Part shown: piece after piece, positions 33,562 through 43,333 of the stretch
How the letters are laid out: each line of letters starts with the position of its first letter
Numbering within the stretch: position 1 is the stretch's first letter
Origin: CAKSST01 sp045535505
GTDB lineage: Bacteria > Bacillota > Clostridia > Oscillospirales > Acutalibacteraceae
Assembly: GCA_045535505.1 (NCBI GenBank)
Contig: JAZSLU010000004.1
Span: forward strand, 161,953-225,952
DNA length: 64,000 nt
Reading direction: 5' to 3'
The notes under the pieces: generated by a model
Seen by the model: only the letters and a program-made list of their open reading frames with translations
What the model was told of the DNA's origin: nothing
The model's database searches: none
Program-made: the position numbers and the translations under genes

Positions 33562-34830
33562 ATGAAACTGTTGGTAGTAGGCGGCGGCGGACGCGAGCAT
33601 ACCATTATAAAAAAGCTTAAAGAAAACAAATCTATTACCCAAATTTTTGCTTTGCCGGGTAACGGCGGTATTGCAAATGATGCAACCTGTGTTGACATTA
33701 AGGCTACCGACATAGAGGCAATAGTCAACTTTGCGGTTGACAATAATATCGATTATGCGGTGGTAGCGCCCGATGACCCGCTGGTTTTAGGCTGTGTTGA
33801 TGCTTTGGGCGAAAAAGGCATTGCCTGTTTTGGACCCAACAAGGCTGCTGCCATAATTGAGGGAAGTAAAGTTTTTTCTAAAAATTTGATGAAAAAATAC
33901 AATATCCCCACCGCAAGTTATGAGGTTTTTTCAAATGCTGATGATGCACTTTCTTATGTAGAAACCGCACCCATTCCGACGGTTGTTAAGGCTGACGGTT
34001 TAGCCTTGGGCAAAGGTGTTATTATTGCCAACACTCGCCACGAGGCAAGGGCTGCAGTAAAATCCATTATGGAGGATAAGCAGTTTGGCAAAAGCGGTGA
34101 CCAGATTGTAATAGAAGAATTCTTGACAGGACCTGAGGTTTCTGTACTTGCATTTACTGATGGTAAAACCTTAAAGCCGATGGTTTCGTCAATGGACCAC
34201 AAGCGTATAGGTGACGGCGACACAGGTCTTAACACAGGCGGTATGGGTACAGTTGCGCCCAACCCCTATTACACCGATGAAGTGGCAAAGGAATGTATGG
34301 AAACCATTTTCATTCCCACTATGAATGCAATGAATAAAGAGGGCCGCACCTTTAAAGGTTGTTTGTATTTTGGTCTTATGCTGACACCTAACGGTCCAAA
34401 GGTTATTGAGTACAACTGTCGTTTTGGCGACCCCGAAACTCAAGTGGTTTTGCCGCTCTTAGAAAGTGATTTGCTTACAGTTATGCAAGCCACAACGAAC
34501 GAAACGCTTGACACCTGCGATGTTAAATTTTCATCTGGCAGCGCCGCTTGTGTAATTATGGCGTCAAAAGGTTATCCCGAAAGTTACGAAAAGGGATATA
34601 AAATTGAAATACCCAAAGAAATAGAAGATTCTGTTTATGTTGCAGGTGCCGCACTAAATAACGGTGACCTTGTGACCTCGGGCGGACGTGTGCTTGGCGT
34701 TACCGCAAAGGCAGATTCATTAAAAGAGGCATTAAGTGCCGCATATAAAAAGGTTGAAACCATTAAATTTGACAACGCTTGTTACCGCAAGGATATAGGC
34801 GCAAAGGCCTTAAAGGCAATGGAGGAATAA
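33562..34830 (+). CDS. purD: PurD, GAR synthetase
   Basis: 422 residues. GGGGREHTI at the start, ATP-grasp block PTVVKADGLALGKGV and the RFGDPETQVVLP signature near residue 290. It ligates phosphoribosylamine and glycine. Two bases separate its stop from the GTG start of purL. Confidence 0.95.
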   Translation: MKLLVVGGGGREHTIIKKLKENKSITQIFALPGNGGIANDATCVDIKATDIEAIVNFAVDNNIDYAVVAPDDPLVLGCVDALGEKGIACFGPNKAAAIIEGSKVFSKNLMKKYNIPTASYEVFSNADDALSYVETAPIPTVVKADGLALGKGVIIANTRHEARAAVKSIMEDKQFGKSGDQIVIEEFLTGPEVSVLAFTDGKTLKPMVSSMDHKRIGDGDTGLNTGGMGTVAPNPYYTDEVAKECMETIFIPTMNAMNKEGRTFKGCLYFGLMLTPNGPKVIEYNCRFGDPETQVVLPLLESDLLTVMQATTNETLDTCDVKFSSGSAACVIMASKGYPESYEKGYKIEIPKEIEDSVYVAGAALNNGDLVTSGGRVLGVTAKADSLKEALSAAYKKVETIKFDNACYRKDIGAKALKAMEE

Positions 34831-34832
34831 GA

Positions 34833-37800
34833 GTGGTTTATCGCATATTTGTTGAAAAGAAGACAGGTCTTGATAACGAGGCGAAAGGTCTTCTCGTCGA
34901 AGCAAAAAACCTGCTTGGTATTAAAAACTTGGAGGATATCCGTCTTTTTAATCGCTATGATGCAGAAAATATTACAAAAGAATTGTTTGACTACGCTGTA
35001 AAAACAGTTTTTTCTGAGCCCCAGCTTGATAACGTGTCCGATGCTTTGGATATTTCGGATGCTTACGTTTTTGCGGTTGAGGCGTTACCCGGTCAGTTTG
35101 ACCAAAGGGCAGACTCTGCTGCTCAGTGCATACAAATTATTTCTCAGGGCGAACGTCCATTAATTCGTACTGCAAAGGTTTATGCCCTTTACGGCACATT
35201 GACAGATGCGAATATTGAGGCTTTCAAAAATCACGTAATCAATGCAGTTGAAAGCCGCGAAGCAACTTTAGAGATTCCCGCAACACTTGCTACTGAATAT
35301 GCTTCACCAAAAACAGTTGCAACTGTTGACGGATTTATCGATATGGACGAGGCGGCACTTTCAAAACTTCTTGACGAAAAGGGCCTTGCAATGGACCTTG
35401 ACGATTTAAAGTTCTTGCAGACTTATTTTAAAGAAAGTGAGAAAAGAGACCCCACCATTACAGAAATTCGTGTTGTTGACACATATTGGTCTGACCATTG
35501 CCGTCACACAACATTTTCAACACATATTGATAACGTGCGCATAAGTGACCCTGACGTTCAAGCGGCTTATGAGCGTTATCTTGCCGCAAGGGTAGAGGTT
35601 TACGGCGAAGAGAAGGCAGCAGTACGTCCTCAAACCCTGATGGATATTGCTACCATCGGCACAAAAACCTTAAAAAAGCGCGGCCTTTTGCCCGAACTTG
35701 ACGAAAGTGAAGAAATTAATGCCTGCTCAATTCACGTTACTGCAACAGTAAACGGTGAAGACCAAGATTGGCTGCTCATGTTTAAAAACGAAACTCATAA
35801 CCATCCCACAGAGATTGAGCCTTTTGGCGGAGCCGCCACATGTATCGGCGGATGCATTCGTGACCCATTGTCAGGACGTGCATACGTTCATCAGGCTATG
35901 CGTGTAACAGGCGCAGGCGACCCGAGAAAAACTATTGCCGAAACCTTGCCGGGCAAACTGCCTCAGCGTAAACTTTGTCAGACTGCCGCCGCAGGTTATT
36001 CTTCATACGGCAACCAAATTGGTCTTGCTACCGGTCACGTTGCAGAACTGTACCACGAAGGCTTTGTGGCAAAGCGCCTTGAGTGTGGCGCAGTAGTTGC
36101 TGCTGCTCCCGCATATAACGTGCGCCGTGAACGTCCTGCACCCGGTGACGTAATTGTGCTGCTTGGCGGAAGAACAGGCCGTGACGGCATTGGCGGCGCT
36201 ACCGGTTCGTCCAAAAGCCATAATATGAAATCTCTTACCACAATGGCTTCTGAGGTTCAAAAGGGTAATGCTCCTGAAGAACGCAAAATTCAGCGTCTTT
36301 TCCGTAATGCCGAGGTTACACGTCTTATCAAGCGTTGTAATGACTTTGGCGCAGGCGGCGTATCGGTTGCTATTGGCGAACTTGCTCCCGGTCTTGAAAT
36401 TGACCTTGATGCAGTACGCAAAAAATATGAAGGTCTTGACGGAACAGAAATTGCCATTTCCGAATCACAAGAGCGTATGGCGGTTGTGGTTTCCGCCGAG
36501 GATGCTGATAAATTTATCTCTTTTGCCCAGAAAGAAAATCTTGAAGCTTACCGAGTGGCTGTCGTAACTGAACAAGAGCGTATGGTTATGAAATGGAAAG
36601 GCAACGTTATTGCAAACTTAAGCCGCGAATTTCTTGACACTAACGGTGCTGTAAAGCACACCGAAGTTGCGGTTACCAAGAAAGATTTATCGGTATTAAG
36701 CGAGGCAATGTACAGCTCGTTGCGACAGATGGCATCTGACCTTCGCACAGCAAGTCAGAGAGGTCTTGTTGAACGCTTTGACTCAACTATCGGCGCAGGC
36801 AGTGTCATAATGCCTTACGGCGGCAAACGTCAGCTTACACCTGCTCAGTCAATGGCGGCAGTGTTACCTGTTTTGCCGGGCCAAGAAACCGACCAAGCAA
36901 GTGTGTTTAGCTGGGGTTGTGACCCTGACCACCTTTCAGTTGACCCTTACACAGGCGCTCGAGCATCGATTTACACCTCTGTCGCAAAGCTTGTTGCGGC
37001 AGGATGTGACTATAATAAAGCATACCTCACATTGCAAGAGTTTTTTGAAAAACTTAAAACCGAGCCTGAACGTTGGGGCAAACCTTTTGCGGCTTTGCTC
37101 GGCGCACTCGATGCTCAGTTGGAGTTAGGCGCAGCCGCTATCGGAGGTAAGGACTCTATGTCCGGCAGTTTCCTTGATAAAGATGTTCCTCCTACGCTAA
37201 TTTCTTTTGCAATCGCTCCTATAAAGAAACAGGACGTTATCAGCCCAGAGTTTAAGTGTGCAAACAACCCCGTTTATCTTTTCGGTGGAGCCGACCAAAC
37301 TGCCGATAGCCTTAAAGCAACTTGGGATGCGTTCCACAACCTTTGCAAACAAGGCAAGGTTAAAGCCGCTTGGGCTGTTGAGCGTGGTATTGGTGAAGCA
37401 GTTATGAAAATGTCGTTCGGTAACAATATTGGTTTTGCTTCATCAGCCAACCTTAAAGAAAACTGGCATCTCGGTATGTGGGGATTTATTGTTGCAGAGC
37501 TTTCTTGCGATGTTGAATTGCCCGGTGTAATGAAAATCGGCACAACAACCGAAGAGCCTACAATTAAACTTTGTGATGACAGCGCCACAATCGAAGAACT
37601 TTATGCATTACATACCGCAACACTTGAGGACGTATATCCCACTAAGGCAAAAGAAGATGATGGTCAAATTCAGAATTTCTCATTTGACGGTAAATGCAAT
37701 ATTGCACCCGCAATTAAGGTTGCTAAACCGCGTGTGCTCATTCCTGTGTTCCCCGGAACAAACTGCGAATATGATTCTGCTCGTGCAGTCGAGCGCGCAG

Positions 37801-38522
37801 GTGCCGAAGCCGAAATTTTTGTTGTAAGAAATTTAACGGCAGAGGATGTTGCCAATAGCGTAGAAAACTTCTCGGCAAAAGTTAAAGAAAGCCAAATGAT
37901 ATTTATCCCAGGCGGCTTCTCGGGCGGTGACGAGCCTGACGGCAGTGCCAAGTTTATTACTGCATTCTTCCGAAACCCTGAGGTTAAAGAGGCGGTCACT
38001 CAGTTGCTTGATAACCGCGACGGCCTTATGTGCGGTATATGCAATGGTTTCCAGGCGCTTATCAAGCTTGGTCTTGTTCCTTACGGCAAGATTATTGACA
38101 CTGATGAAAATTGTCCTACCCTTACGTTTAATAACATCAGCCGTCACCAGAGCAGAATTGTGCATACACGCATTGCATCAACTAAGTCTCCCTGGCTGTC
38201 ATTGATGAATGTTGGCGACATTGTGAATGTGCCCATTTCTCATGGTGAAGGTAAATTCCTCGCATCATCCGAACTGATTGCTAAACTTGCTCAAAACGGA
38301 CAGATTGCAACACAGTATGTTGACCTTGACGGTAACGCTACTGCTGATGTGAACTTTAATCCCAACGGCTCAATATGTGCCATCGAGGGTATTACATCAC
38401 CTGATGGCAGAGTGTTCGGTAAAATGGGACATAGCGAACGCATCGGCAACGGACTTTATAAAAATGTTCCCGGAAACTATGATATTAGAATGTTTGAAGC
38501 GGCGGTTAAATATTTTAAATAA
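34833..38522 (+). CDS. purL: PurL, single-chain FGAM synthase with fused glutaminase
   Basis: 1229 residues in one chain. An N-terminal PurS-like part is followed by the synthetase core (VDTYWSDHCRHTTFS, FKNETHNHPTEIEPFGGAATCIGG, GFGAGG-type loops) and a C-terminal class I glutaminase with Cys in GICNGFQALIKLG, preceded by FIPGGFSGGDEPDG. It does the work of purS, purQ and purL of Bacillus. Start is GTG 34833 behind GGAGG at 34821-34825; a longer reading from 34779 would overlap purD by 50 bases. Confidence 0.93.
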   Translation: MVYRIFVEKKTGLDNEAKGLLVEAKNLLGIKNLEDIRLFNRYDAENITKELFDYAVKTVFSEPQLDNVSDALDISDAYVFAVEALPGQFDQRADSAAQCIQIISQGERPLIRTAKVYALYGTLTDANIEAFKNHVINAVESREATLEIPATLATEYASPKTVATVDGFIDMDEAALSKLLDEKGLAMDLDDLKFLQTYFKESEKRDPTITEIRVVDTYWSDHCRHTTFSTHIDNVRISDPDVQAAYERYLAARVEVYGEEKAAVRPQTLMDIATIGTKTLKKRGLLPELDESEEINACSIHVTATVNGEDQDWLLMFKNETHNHPTEIEPFGGAATCIGGCIRDPLSGRAYVHQAMRVTGAGDPRKTIAETLPGKLPQRKLCQTAAAGYSSYGNQIGLATGHVAELYHEGFVAKRLECGAVVAAAPAYNVRRERPAPGDVIVLLGGRTGRDGIGGATGSSKSHNMKSLTTMASEVQKGNAPEERKIQRLFRNAEVTRLIKRCNDFGAGGVSVAIGELAPGLEIDLDAVRKKYEGLDGTEIAISESQERMAVVVSAEDADKFISFAQKENLEAYRVAVVTEQERMVMKWKGNVIANLSREFLDTNGAVKHTEVAVTKKDLSVLSEAMYSSLRQMASDLRTASQRGLVERFDSTIGAGSVIMPYGGKRQLTPAQSMAAVLPVLPGQETDQASVFSWGCDPDHLSVDPYTGARASIYTSVAKLVAAGCDYNKAYLTLQEFFEKLKTEPERWGKPFAALLGALDAQLELGAAAIGGKDSMSGSFLDKDVPPTLISFAIAPIKKQDVISPEFKCANNPVYLFGGADQTADSLKATWDAFHNLCKQGKVKAAWAVERGIGEAVMKMSFGNNIGFASSANLKENWHLGMWGFIVAELSCDVELPGVMKIGTTTEEPTIKLCDDSATIEELYALHTATLEDVYPTKAKEDDGQIQNFSFDGKCNIAPAIKVAKPRVLIPVFPGTNCEYDSARAVERAGAEAEIFVVRNLTAEDVANSVENFSAKVKESQMIFIPGGFSGGDEPDGSAKFITAFFRNPEVKEAVTQLLDNRDGLMCGICNGFQALIKLGLVPYGKIIDTDENCPTLTFNNISRHQSRIVHTRIASTKSPWLSLMNVGDIVNVPISHGEGKFLASSELIAKLAQNGQIATQYVDLDGNATADVNFNPNGSICAIEGITSPDGRVFGKMGHSERIGNGLYKNVPGNYDIRMFEAAVKYFK

Positions 38523-38524
38523 CA

Positions 38525-38569
38525 AAATGCGGTGTGAGCCAATCGGCTCTACCGCATTTTTTATTTTAA
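38525..38569 (+). terminator. Intrinsic terminator of the pur operon
   Basis: A long stem (about 38525-38540 with 38545-38560; GTGAGCC/CGGCTCT inside an AATGCGGT/ACCGCATT frame) followed by TTTTTTATTTT. Confidence 0.85.
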
Positions 38570-38570
38570 A

Positions 38571-38807
38571 AATGCAAAATGCAAAACGGTAATATATATA
38601 ATATGTACGTAATATAAATTATAAGGGCGACTCTTATCCTTGTCTTTCTCTGATGAGAAAGGCAAGGGAATTCAAAATAATGTGCTTCGCACAAATGCAA
38701 AATTCGAAATTGAAAATGCAAAATTATGGTGTCGGCTGTGCCGACGATATATAAATTGTTTCGCTAAAGCGGAACACATTAATTTTCAATTTTGCATTTC
38801 ACATTTA
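38571..38807 (+). repeat. Dispersed modular hairpin repeat, copy A
   Basis: A gap without a gene that holds linked palindromes: 38638-38667 (13-bp stem), GTGCTTCGCAC at 38682-38692, GTCGGCTGTGCCGAC at 38731-38745 and a GTTTCGC/GCGGAAC stem at 38758-38775. They are framed by ATGCAAAAT-type sequence on the left and ATTTTGCAT-type on the right, so the outer arms can pair. The same modules recur four more times in the 44-46.3 kb region. Confidence 0.85.
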
Positions 38808-38822
38808 AATGTTGGTGGTTTT

Positions 38823-39455
38823 ATGCAAACAGTTGTTATAGATATGCTAAACCGCTTTGGCTATTTTGGTATATCGTTGCTTATTATGGCGGAAAACCTT
38901 TTCCCTCCCATACCAAGCGAGGCAATTTTAACCTTTGGCGGTTTTATTACTACCCAAACCAAGCTAAATATCGTTGCTGTTATTATATATTCGGTTTTGG
39001 GCTCACTTGGCGGTGCGGTTGTACTATATTTTGTAGGCAGAATTCTAAGTGCCGAACGTATAAGCGCACTTTTAGACAAATACGGCAGGTTTTTGCGCCT
39101 AAAAAGCCAGGACGTGCAAAAAGCACAGTCGAAATTTTTGCAAAAAGGCACACTTTCGGTATTGGTTTGCCGTTTTATACCCATTGTAAGAAGCCTTATT
39201 TCAATACCTGCCGGTATGGCAAAAATGGACTTTACGCTATTTTGTGTTTATACGGTAATTGGTACTGCCGTTTGGAACGCGGTGTTGGTGTGCCTGGGTG
39301 CTGCAGCAGGAAACAACTGGGAAGCAATATTAAAAATCCTCCAAAAATACTCAAAAACCGCATTATTAGTGCTATTTGTCATATTTGTATTAGTCAGTAT
39401 AAAAATTTTTCGTAAAAATAAACAAAAAATACATAAAAAAAGGATTGACTTTTGA
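38823..39455 (+). CDS. DedA family membrane protein
   Basis: 210 residues with about five hydrophobic segments. DedA signatures include ENLFPPIPSEAILTFGG near the start, the re-entrant loop with SLGGAVVLYFVGR, and the conserved FIPIVRSLISIPAGMAKM arginine-proline block. The family includes undecaprenyl-phosphate and phospholipid scramblases or flippases; the precise substrate here is unknown. The start is ATG 38823 behind GGTGG; the frame continues upstream to 38640 through the repeat, which is taken as non-coding. Confidence 0.88.
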   Translation: MQTVVIDMLNRFGYFGISLLIMAENLFPPIPSEAILTFGGFITTQTKLNIVAVIIYSVLGSLGGAVVLYFVGRILSAERISALLDKYGRFLRLKSQDVQKAQSKFLQKGTLSVLVCRFIPIVRSLISIPAGMAKMDFTLFCVYTVIGTAVWNAVLVCLGAAAGNNWEAILKILQKYSKTALLVLFVIFVLVSIKIFRKNKQKIHKKRIDF

Positions 39456-39473
39456 AAACAAAAAGAGTATTAT
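39445..39473 (+). promoter_or_regulatory. Promoter of the cohesin-like surface protein gene
   Basis: TTGACT (39445-39450), 17-base spacer, TATTAT (39468-39473), overlapping the 3' end of the DedA gene. Leader of about 80 bases. Confidence 0.7.
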
Positions 39474-39559
39474 ATACTTGATGTATAAAAGTGGCATCAT
39501 ATTCTCTACTACAGACCCAACTTTTAATGAAAAAATATTAAACAAAGGGGAAATAAGTC

Positions 39560-41707
39560 GTGAAATACTTAAAGAAAACTACCGCATTATTACTTTCAGT
39601 GTTGCTTTTGTTTTCTGCATTGGTAACAGGCGCTACTGTTATTGCTGAAGGCGAATCCGCAACCATTACTGTAGCACCAGTTGAGGCAGCAGCAGGTGAA
39701 ACTGTTGACGTTGGTGTTACTATTTCAACAACAGCAGCTATCGAAGCTGTTGGTTTCACCGTAACTGTTGATGAAGCTCTTACCGTTAACAGCGAAACAC
39801 TTGGTGATGCTTTTGCAGAAGAGGCAAAAGACGTTTACAAAAATGAATATACATATGCTCTCACAGCAGATGCTGTTACAGGCGAACTTGCTCTTGTAAC
39901 ATTCAACGTTACTGTTCCTGCTGAGGCAGAGGCTGAAGCAACCTATACTATCACAGTTTCAGAAGCAACAGCTGCTGGCTGGGATGAAGTAAATGCAACA
40001 GAGTTTGATATTGCAGTTGCAACCTTTAATGGTGGTGTAACTGTTCCTGCTCCTCAATGTGAGCATGCTGATCTTACATACACATCAAATGAAGACGGCA
40101 CACACGATGCAACTTGCAACGGCTGTGTAGATTATACAGTTGAGAATGAACCTTGCGATGTTGCCGGTGAAAACGGCGCTTGTTCAAAGTGTGGCTATGT
40201 AGCTGTAACTGAGTGTGATCATGCAAATGCTGACACTACAGATGCTGTTAGTTATGTAGAGTTTACTGAAACCGGTATCACATATTATGAAATCTGCCCC
40301 GATTGCGGCGAGCAGGTTGTAACAAGCACAGATTCTTCAGAGAATGCAGTTACTGTTGCTGGTAAGGCAAGCAGTATAGTTGATTATAAAGCCATAAATG
40401 TAACAGAAGCTGGAAATTATTCAGTTGATTTTGCAGGTTATGATGCTACTAATGTTAAGTTTGCTTATGTAGATGGCGATAAGATTAAGGCAAACGGCAC
40501 ACATACTTCTTTAACAGATAGAGATGCAACGAGTAACGGTGCAAACGGAGAAAATCCTTTCTATGCAGACTATGTAGATGGAATGGCAAACATTGAGGCA
40601 CCTTTTGCTGGCATTTTCCTTGTTTTCATACCTAAGGATGTAGAAGCTGTTAACGTTATTTCGAATGCATCAATGAGTACTACTTATTCTGCTGAGAGTA
40701 AGATTAACTTGGTTTTCTATTTAAGAAGAGACCGTTTAGTTTATAATTCTGAGAAGGTATTTAGTGATTTCTATGGTGAGATAACACATCACGCATACAC
40801 TATGGGAGATACTACAAATACAGTAAAAGAAATATATGCTACTACGTATATTGATGAGCAGTATAACACAGATGATTATGATGCTTTCCCGTATGCAGTA
40901 GCTGCTATGCAGATGGGTGATAGTGTAGATTGTAAATATTACGGCGTTCGTGATGGAATAGATTATTTGATTCGTGATAAAGTAAATCATAGCGTTGTTA
41001 CATATGCAGCAAGCTCTAGCGGTTTTGCCGGCAGTTCCGTAACTGCTGAGAAGAAAACTTACTTAGCTAATATGTTGCGTTATGGTACACAGTGTCAGAA
41101 AAAATTTGGTTATGCATTAGGTATTTATATTGCTGAGGATTCTAGAATAGCAACTTATGTTAGTGATAATGTCACATCGTATGCAGACAATATTGACGAC
41201 GTAACAGTTGTTGAATCAACTTCAACATATAAGCAAGTAAACGGCGTAAATTTATTTGGTATTAGTAAATCTTTTGCTGCCGAGAGTATTACACAGTTAG
41301 TATTTATTGTTAATTTCGGTGGAAAAACAGGTCGTTTCCTTGATGTTTATGGCGAAGAAGAGGTTAAGAATGTTACATACAAATTCTCCGTTGATGGTGA
41401 AATGTTAGACGAAGTTATTGAGTTTAGTGAAGATGAGGCAGATATTGATGTTTTCCAGAAATATTCTGATACACAGTATATGATTAAATGTAACGCACTT
41501 ACGGCGGTTGACCATGCTAAAGAAGTTGTATTATACGGCTATTATAATGGCGAAGAAGTAATTAGAAGTACATATAGTATCAATACTCATTGTAAAACTA
41601 AATGGAATGATACAGGTGCTGGTGCAGTAGCAGATGGTCATTCTGGAAATCTTAATAGATCTCTTTATTATTATGGTGAATCAGCGAAAATTTATTTCAA
41701 TAAATAA
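39560..41707 (+). CDS. Secreted protein with cohesin-like and Cys-rich domains
   Basis: 715 residues. Residues 1-30 are a signal peptide. About 33-155 form a cohesin-like beta domain (TITVAPVEAAAGETVDVGVTI, later ELALVTFNV and DIAVATFNGGV). About 168-255 contain CxxC pairs (CNGC, CSKCGY, CPDCGE) like the zinc-ribbon-type repeats of Clostridia surface proteins. About 275-715 are not recognised and look beta-rich. No transmembrane tail or sortase motif is seen. Start GTG 39560 after AAAGGGG. Codon use changes near 40,370: before it is richer in GC, after it richer in AT. The 31-residue peptide gene follows after 40 bases without a terminator. Confidence 0.75.
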   Translation: MKYLKKTTALLLSVLLLFSALVTGATVIAEGESATITVAPVEAAAGETVDVGVTISTTAAIEAVGFTVTVDEALTVNSETLGDAFAEEAKDVYKNEYTYALTADAVTGELALVTFNVTVPAEAEAEATYTITVSEATAAGWDEVNATEFDIAVATFNGGVTVPAPQCEHADLTYTSNEDGTHDATCNGCVDYTVENEPCDVAGENGACSKCGYVAVTECDHANADTTDAVSYVEFTETGITYYEICPDCGEQVVTSTDSSENAVTVAGKASSIVDYKAINVTEAGNYSVDFAGYDATNVKFAYVDGDKIKANGTHTSLTDRDATSNGANGENPFYADYVDGMANIEAPFAGIFLVFIPKDVEAVNVISNASMSTTYSAESKINLVFYLRRDRLVYNSEKVFSDFYGEITHHAYTMGDTTNTVKEIYATTYIDEQYNTDDYDAFPYAVAAMQMGDSVDCKYYGVRDGIDYLIRDKVNHSVVTYAASSSGFAGSSVTAEKKTYLANMLRYGTQCQKKFGYALGIYIAEDSRIATYVSDNVTSYADNIDDVTVVESTSTYKQVNGVNLFGISKSFAAESITQLVFIVNFGGKTGRFLDVYGEEEVKNVTYKFSVDGEMLDEVIEFSEDEADIDVFQKYSDTQYMIKCNALTAVDHAKEVVLYGYYNGEEVIRSTYSINTHCKTKWNDTGAGAVADGHSGNLNRSLYYYGESAKIYFNK

Positions 41708-41747
41708 TTTATATTATTTAAATATTTTAATAGGCAGGTGAAAAGGA

Positions 41748-41843
41748 ATGAACGCAAAGTTTGAAATTATCATGTTGGTTGATGATATCGTAACAACATC
41801 AGGACCTTCATGCCCTTTGGATGATCCTACCGAAGAGGAATAA
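41748..41843 (+). CDS. 31-residue peptide, candidate precursor of a modified peptide
   Basis: A short frame with its own ribosome site (AGGTG at 41736-41740, 7 bases before ATG). The peptide starts MNAKFEIIMLVDDIVTTSG, continues with PSCPL, and ends in the acidic tail DDPTEEE; it has one Cys. A strong hairpin follows, then the radical SAM gene. Its size is similar to PqqA or MftA, precursors of the redox cofactors PQQ and mycofactocin, which are also made by a radical SAM enzyme with a PqqD-like partner. I recall similar DIITTSG-containing small proteins in gut Clostridia but cannot verify it. Function is inferred from context only. Confidence 0.7.
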   Translation: MNAKFEIIMLVDDIVTTSGPSCPLDDPTEEE

Positions 41844-41862
41844 TTTTGGAGGATACCTTAGC

Positions 41863-41905
41863 AATAAAAGCGGAGAAAATTTTCTCCGCTTTTATTACTA
41901 TAAAA
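41863..41905 (+). terminator. Partial terminator between the peptide and radical SAM genes
   Basis: A perfect palindrome of 34 bases (41863-41896; AAAAGCGGAGAAAA/TTTTCTCCGCTTTT) ending in TTTTATT. In this place it would lower enzyme expression relative to the peptide, a common layout in peptide-modification clusters. Confidence 0.8.
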
Positions 41906-41918
41906 AATATGATAAGGA

Positions 41919-43274
41919 ATGATTAATATTAAGGTAATATCTGAATCGTCTTCTGTTATTAAAACCATTTTAAACAAGCAAAGAATAAATAAAAATAGCT
42001 ATTATAAAAGAACAATTTATTCAAGACAAGTTTTAATAAATGATGGTTATTTAATATATCATACCATGACAGGTGCTTTAATATATCTTACACAAGATGA
42101 GTACAGTATGATAAAAACTGAAAAAATATATTATAATAATAAATTTAATGAATTAATAGAAAACTATTTTTTAGTTCCTGTTGAATTTAACGAAAAGAAT
42201 ATTGCCGATCAAATTTTCTCATTAAATAATTTAATTGTAAAAAATACATACTGCAAGTATGTTGTGCTACCGACCACTGTGTGCAATGCAAGGTGTTATT
42301 ATTGTTTTGAGCTTGGGAAAAAATATTATTCAATGGATAGCAAAACAGCAAATGATGTTGCTGATTATATAGTTGCAAATTCCAAATCAGATAAGATAGA
42401 TATTACATGGTTTGGTGGCGAACCATTATGTAATGTTAATGCCATAAATATAATTTGCAAAAAAATAAAGGATTCTGGTAAGAGTTTAAACTCTAAAATG
42501 GTATCAAATGGTTTTTTGATAAATAATGATATTGTTGACAAAGCAGTTAATTTTTGGAATTTGAAAAACATACAAATAACTTTAGATGGCACAGAAGAAA
42601 TTTATAATAAGACAAAAGCATATGTTAACTGTAAAGAGAATGCTTTTAATAAGGTTGTTAATAATATAGATTTAATGTTAAGTAAAGACATAAAAGTAAG
42701 GGTACGTCTTAATGTATCATTGGAGAATGCTGACGATTTAGTAGATTTATGTTTGCTATTATCAAAAAAATATAAAGACAATAAACGGTTTAGTGTTTAT
42801 ACTGCAATTGTTAAAAATCACAGCAAAAATGATAAGCCTACTTTGGATTTTGATAAGACTGTTATAACAGAAAAAATTATAAAGTTGAATGAAACGATTT
42901 TTGAATTAGGTATTGGCTATAGGGACATATTAACGGATAAAATAAAAAATAGATTTTGCATTGCAGACGATGATAATTGTTTAGTTATACATCCAAATGG
43001 AGAAATAGGTAAATGCGAGTTTTATATCGACAACAAATTAATAGGTAATATATATAATAATACAATAGACAATTCGAATTTAGCTAAATGGAAAAAATAT
43101 AAAAAAACAAGATTAAATTGTAATAAATGCCTGCATTATCCATTGTGCTTTGAGTTAGATGAATGCCCAATATGTTTTGATGATTGTGACGATAATGACA
43201 TAAAATTAAAAAATTATTTGTTGGATAAAAAAATCATTAATACATATAATGCTTCAGAAAATAAATTTAATTAA
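41919..43274 (+). CDS. Radical SAM / SPASM peptide-modifying enzyme
   Basis: 451 residues. The [4Fe-4S] site is Cys122-x3-Cys126-x2-Cys129 (CNARCYYC), followed by TWFGGEPL, where the GGE motif binds SAM. The N-terminal 110 residues (LINDGYLIYHTMTGALIYLT) look like the small recognition domain seen before the barrel in many peptide maturases. The C-terminal part has SPASM-type cysteines (RFC, DDNC, GKCEF, LNCNKCLHYPLC, ECPICFDDC) for two auxiliary clusters. Such enzymes make thioether or C-C crosslinks in short peptides; the 31-residue peptide just upstream is the natural candidate. Very AT-rich: 10 G+C of 60 at 42,001-42,060. Confidence 0.9.
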   Translation: MINIKVISESSSVIKTILNKQRINKNSYYKRTIYSRQVLINDGYLIYHTMTGALIYLTQDEYSMIKTEKIYYNNKFNELIENYFLVPVEFNEKNIADQIFSLNNLIVKNTYCKYVVLPTTVCNARCYYCFELGKKYYSMDSKTANDVADYIVANSKSDKIDITWFGGEPLCNVNAINIICKKIKDSGKSLNSKMVSNGFLINNDIVDKAVNFWNLKNIQITLDGTEEIYNKTKAYVNCKENAFNKVVNNIDLMLSKDIKVRVRLNVSLENADDLVDLCLLLSKKYKDNKRFSVYTAIVKNHSKNDKPTLDFDKTVITEKIIKLNETIFELGIGYRDILTDKIKNRFCIADDDNCLVIHPNGEIGKCEFYIDNKLIGNIYNNTIDNSNLAKWKKYKKTRLNCNKCLHYPLCFELDECPICFDDCDDNDIKLKNYLLDKKIINTYNASENKFN

Positions 43275-43333
43275 TACTTATAATTTATTGTTATAATTAT
43301 AATATGTTATGAAAATATAATTATGGAGTTTGT

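Noticed and set aside
38640..38822. N-terminal extension of the DedA protein by 61 residues
   Set aside because: This stretch is the palindromic repeat; reading it as protein gives no membrane or DedA features, and a ribosome site precedes ATG 38823.
38792..39415. Plus-strand frame of 207 codons overlapping the DedA gene
   Set aside because: The DedA frame has clear membrane segments and family motifs; this one has an aromatic and Cys-rich composition typical of an out-of-frame reading.
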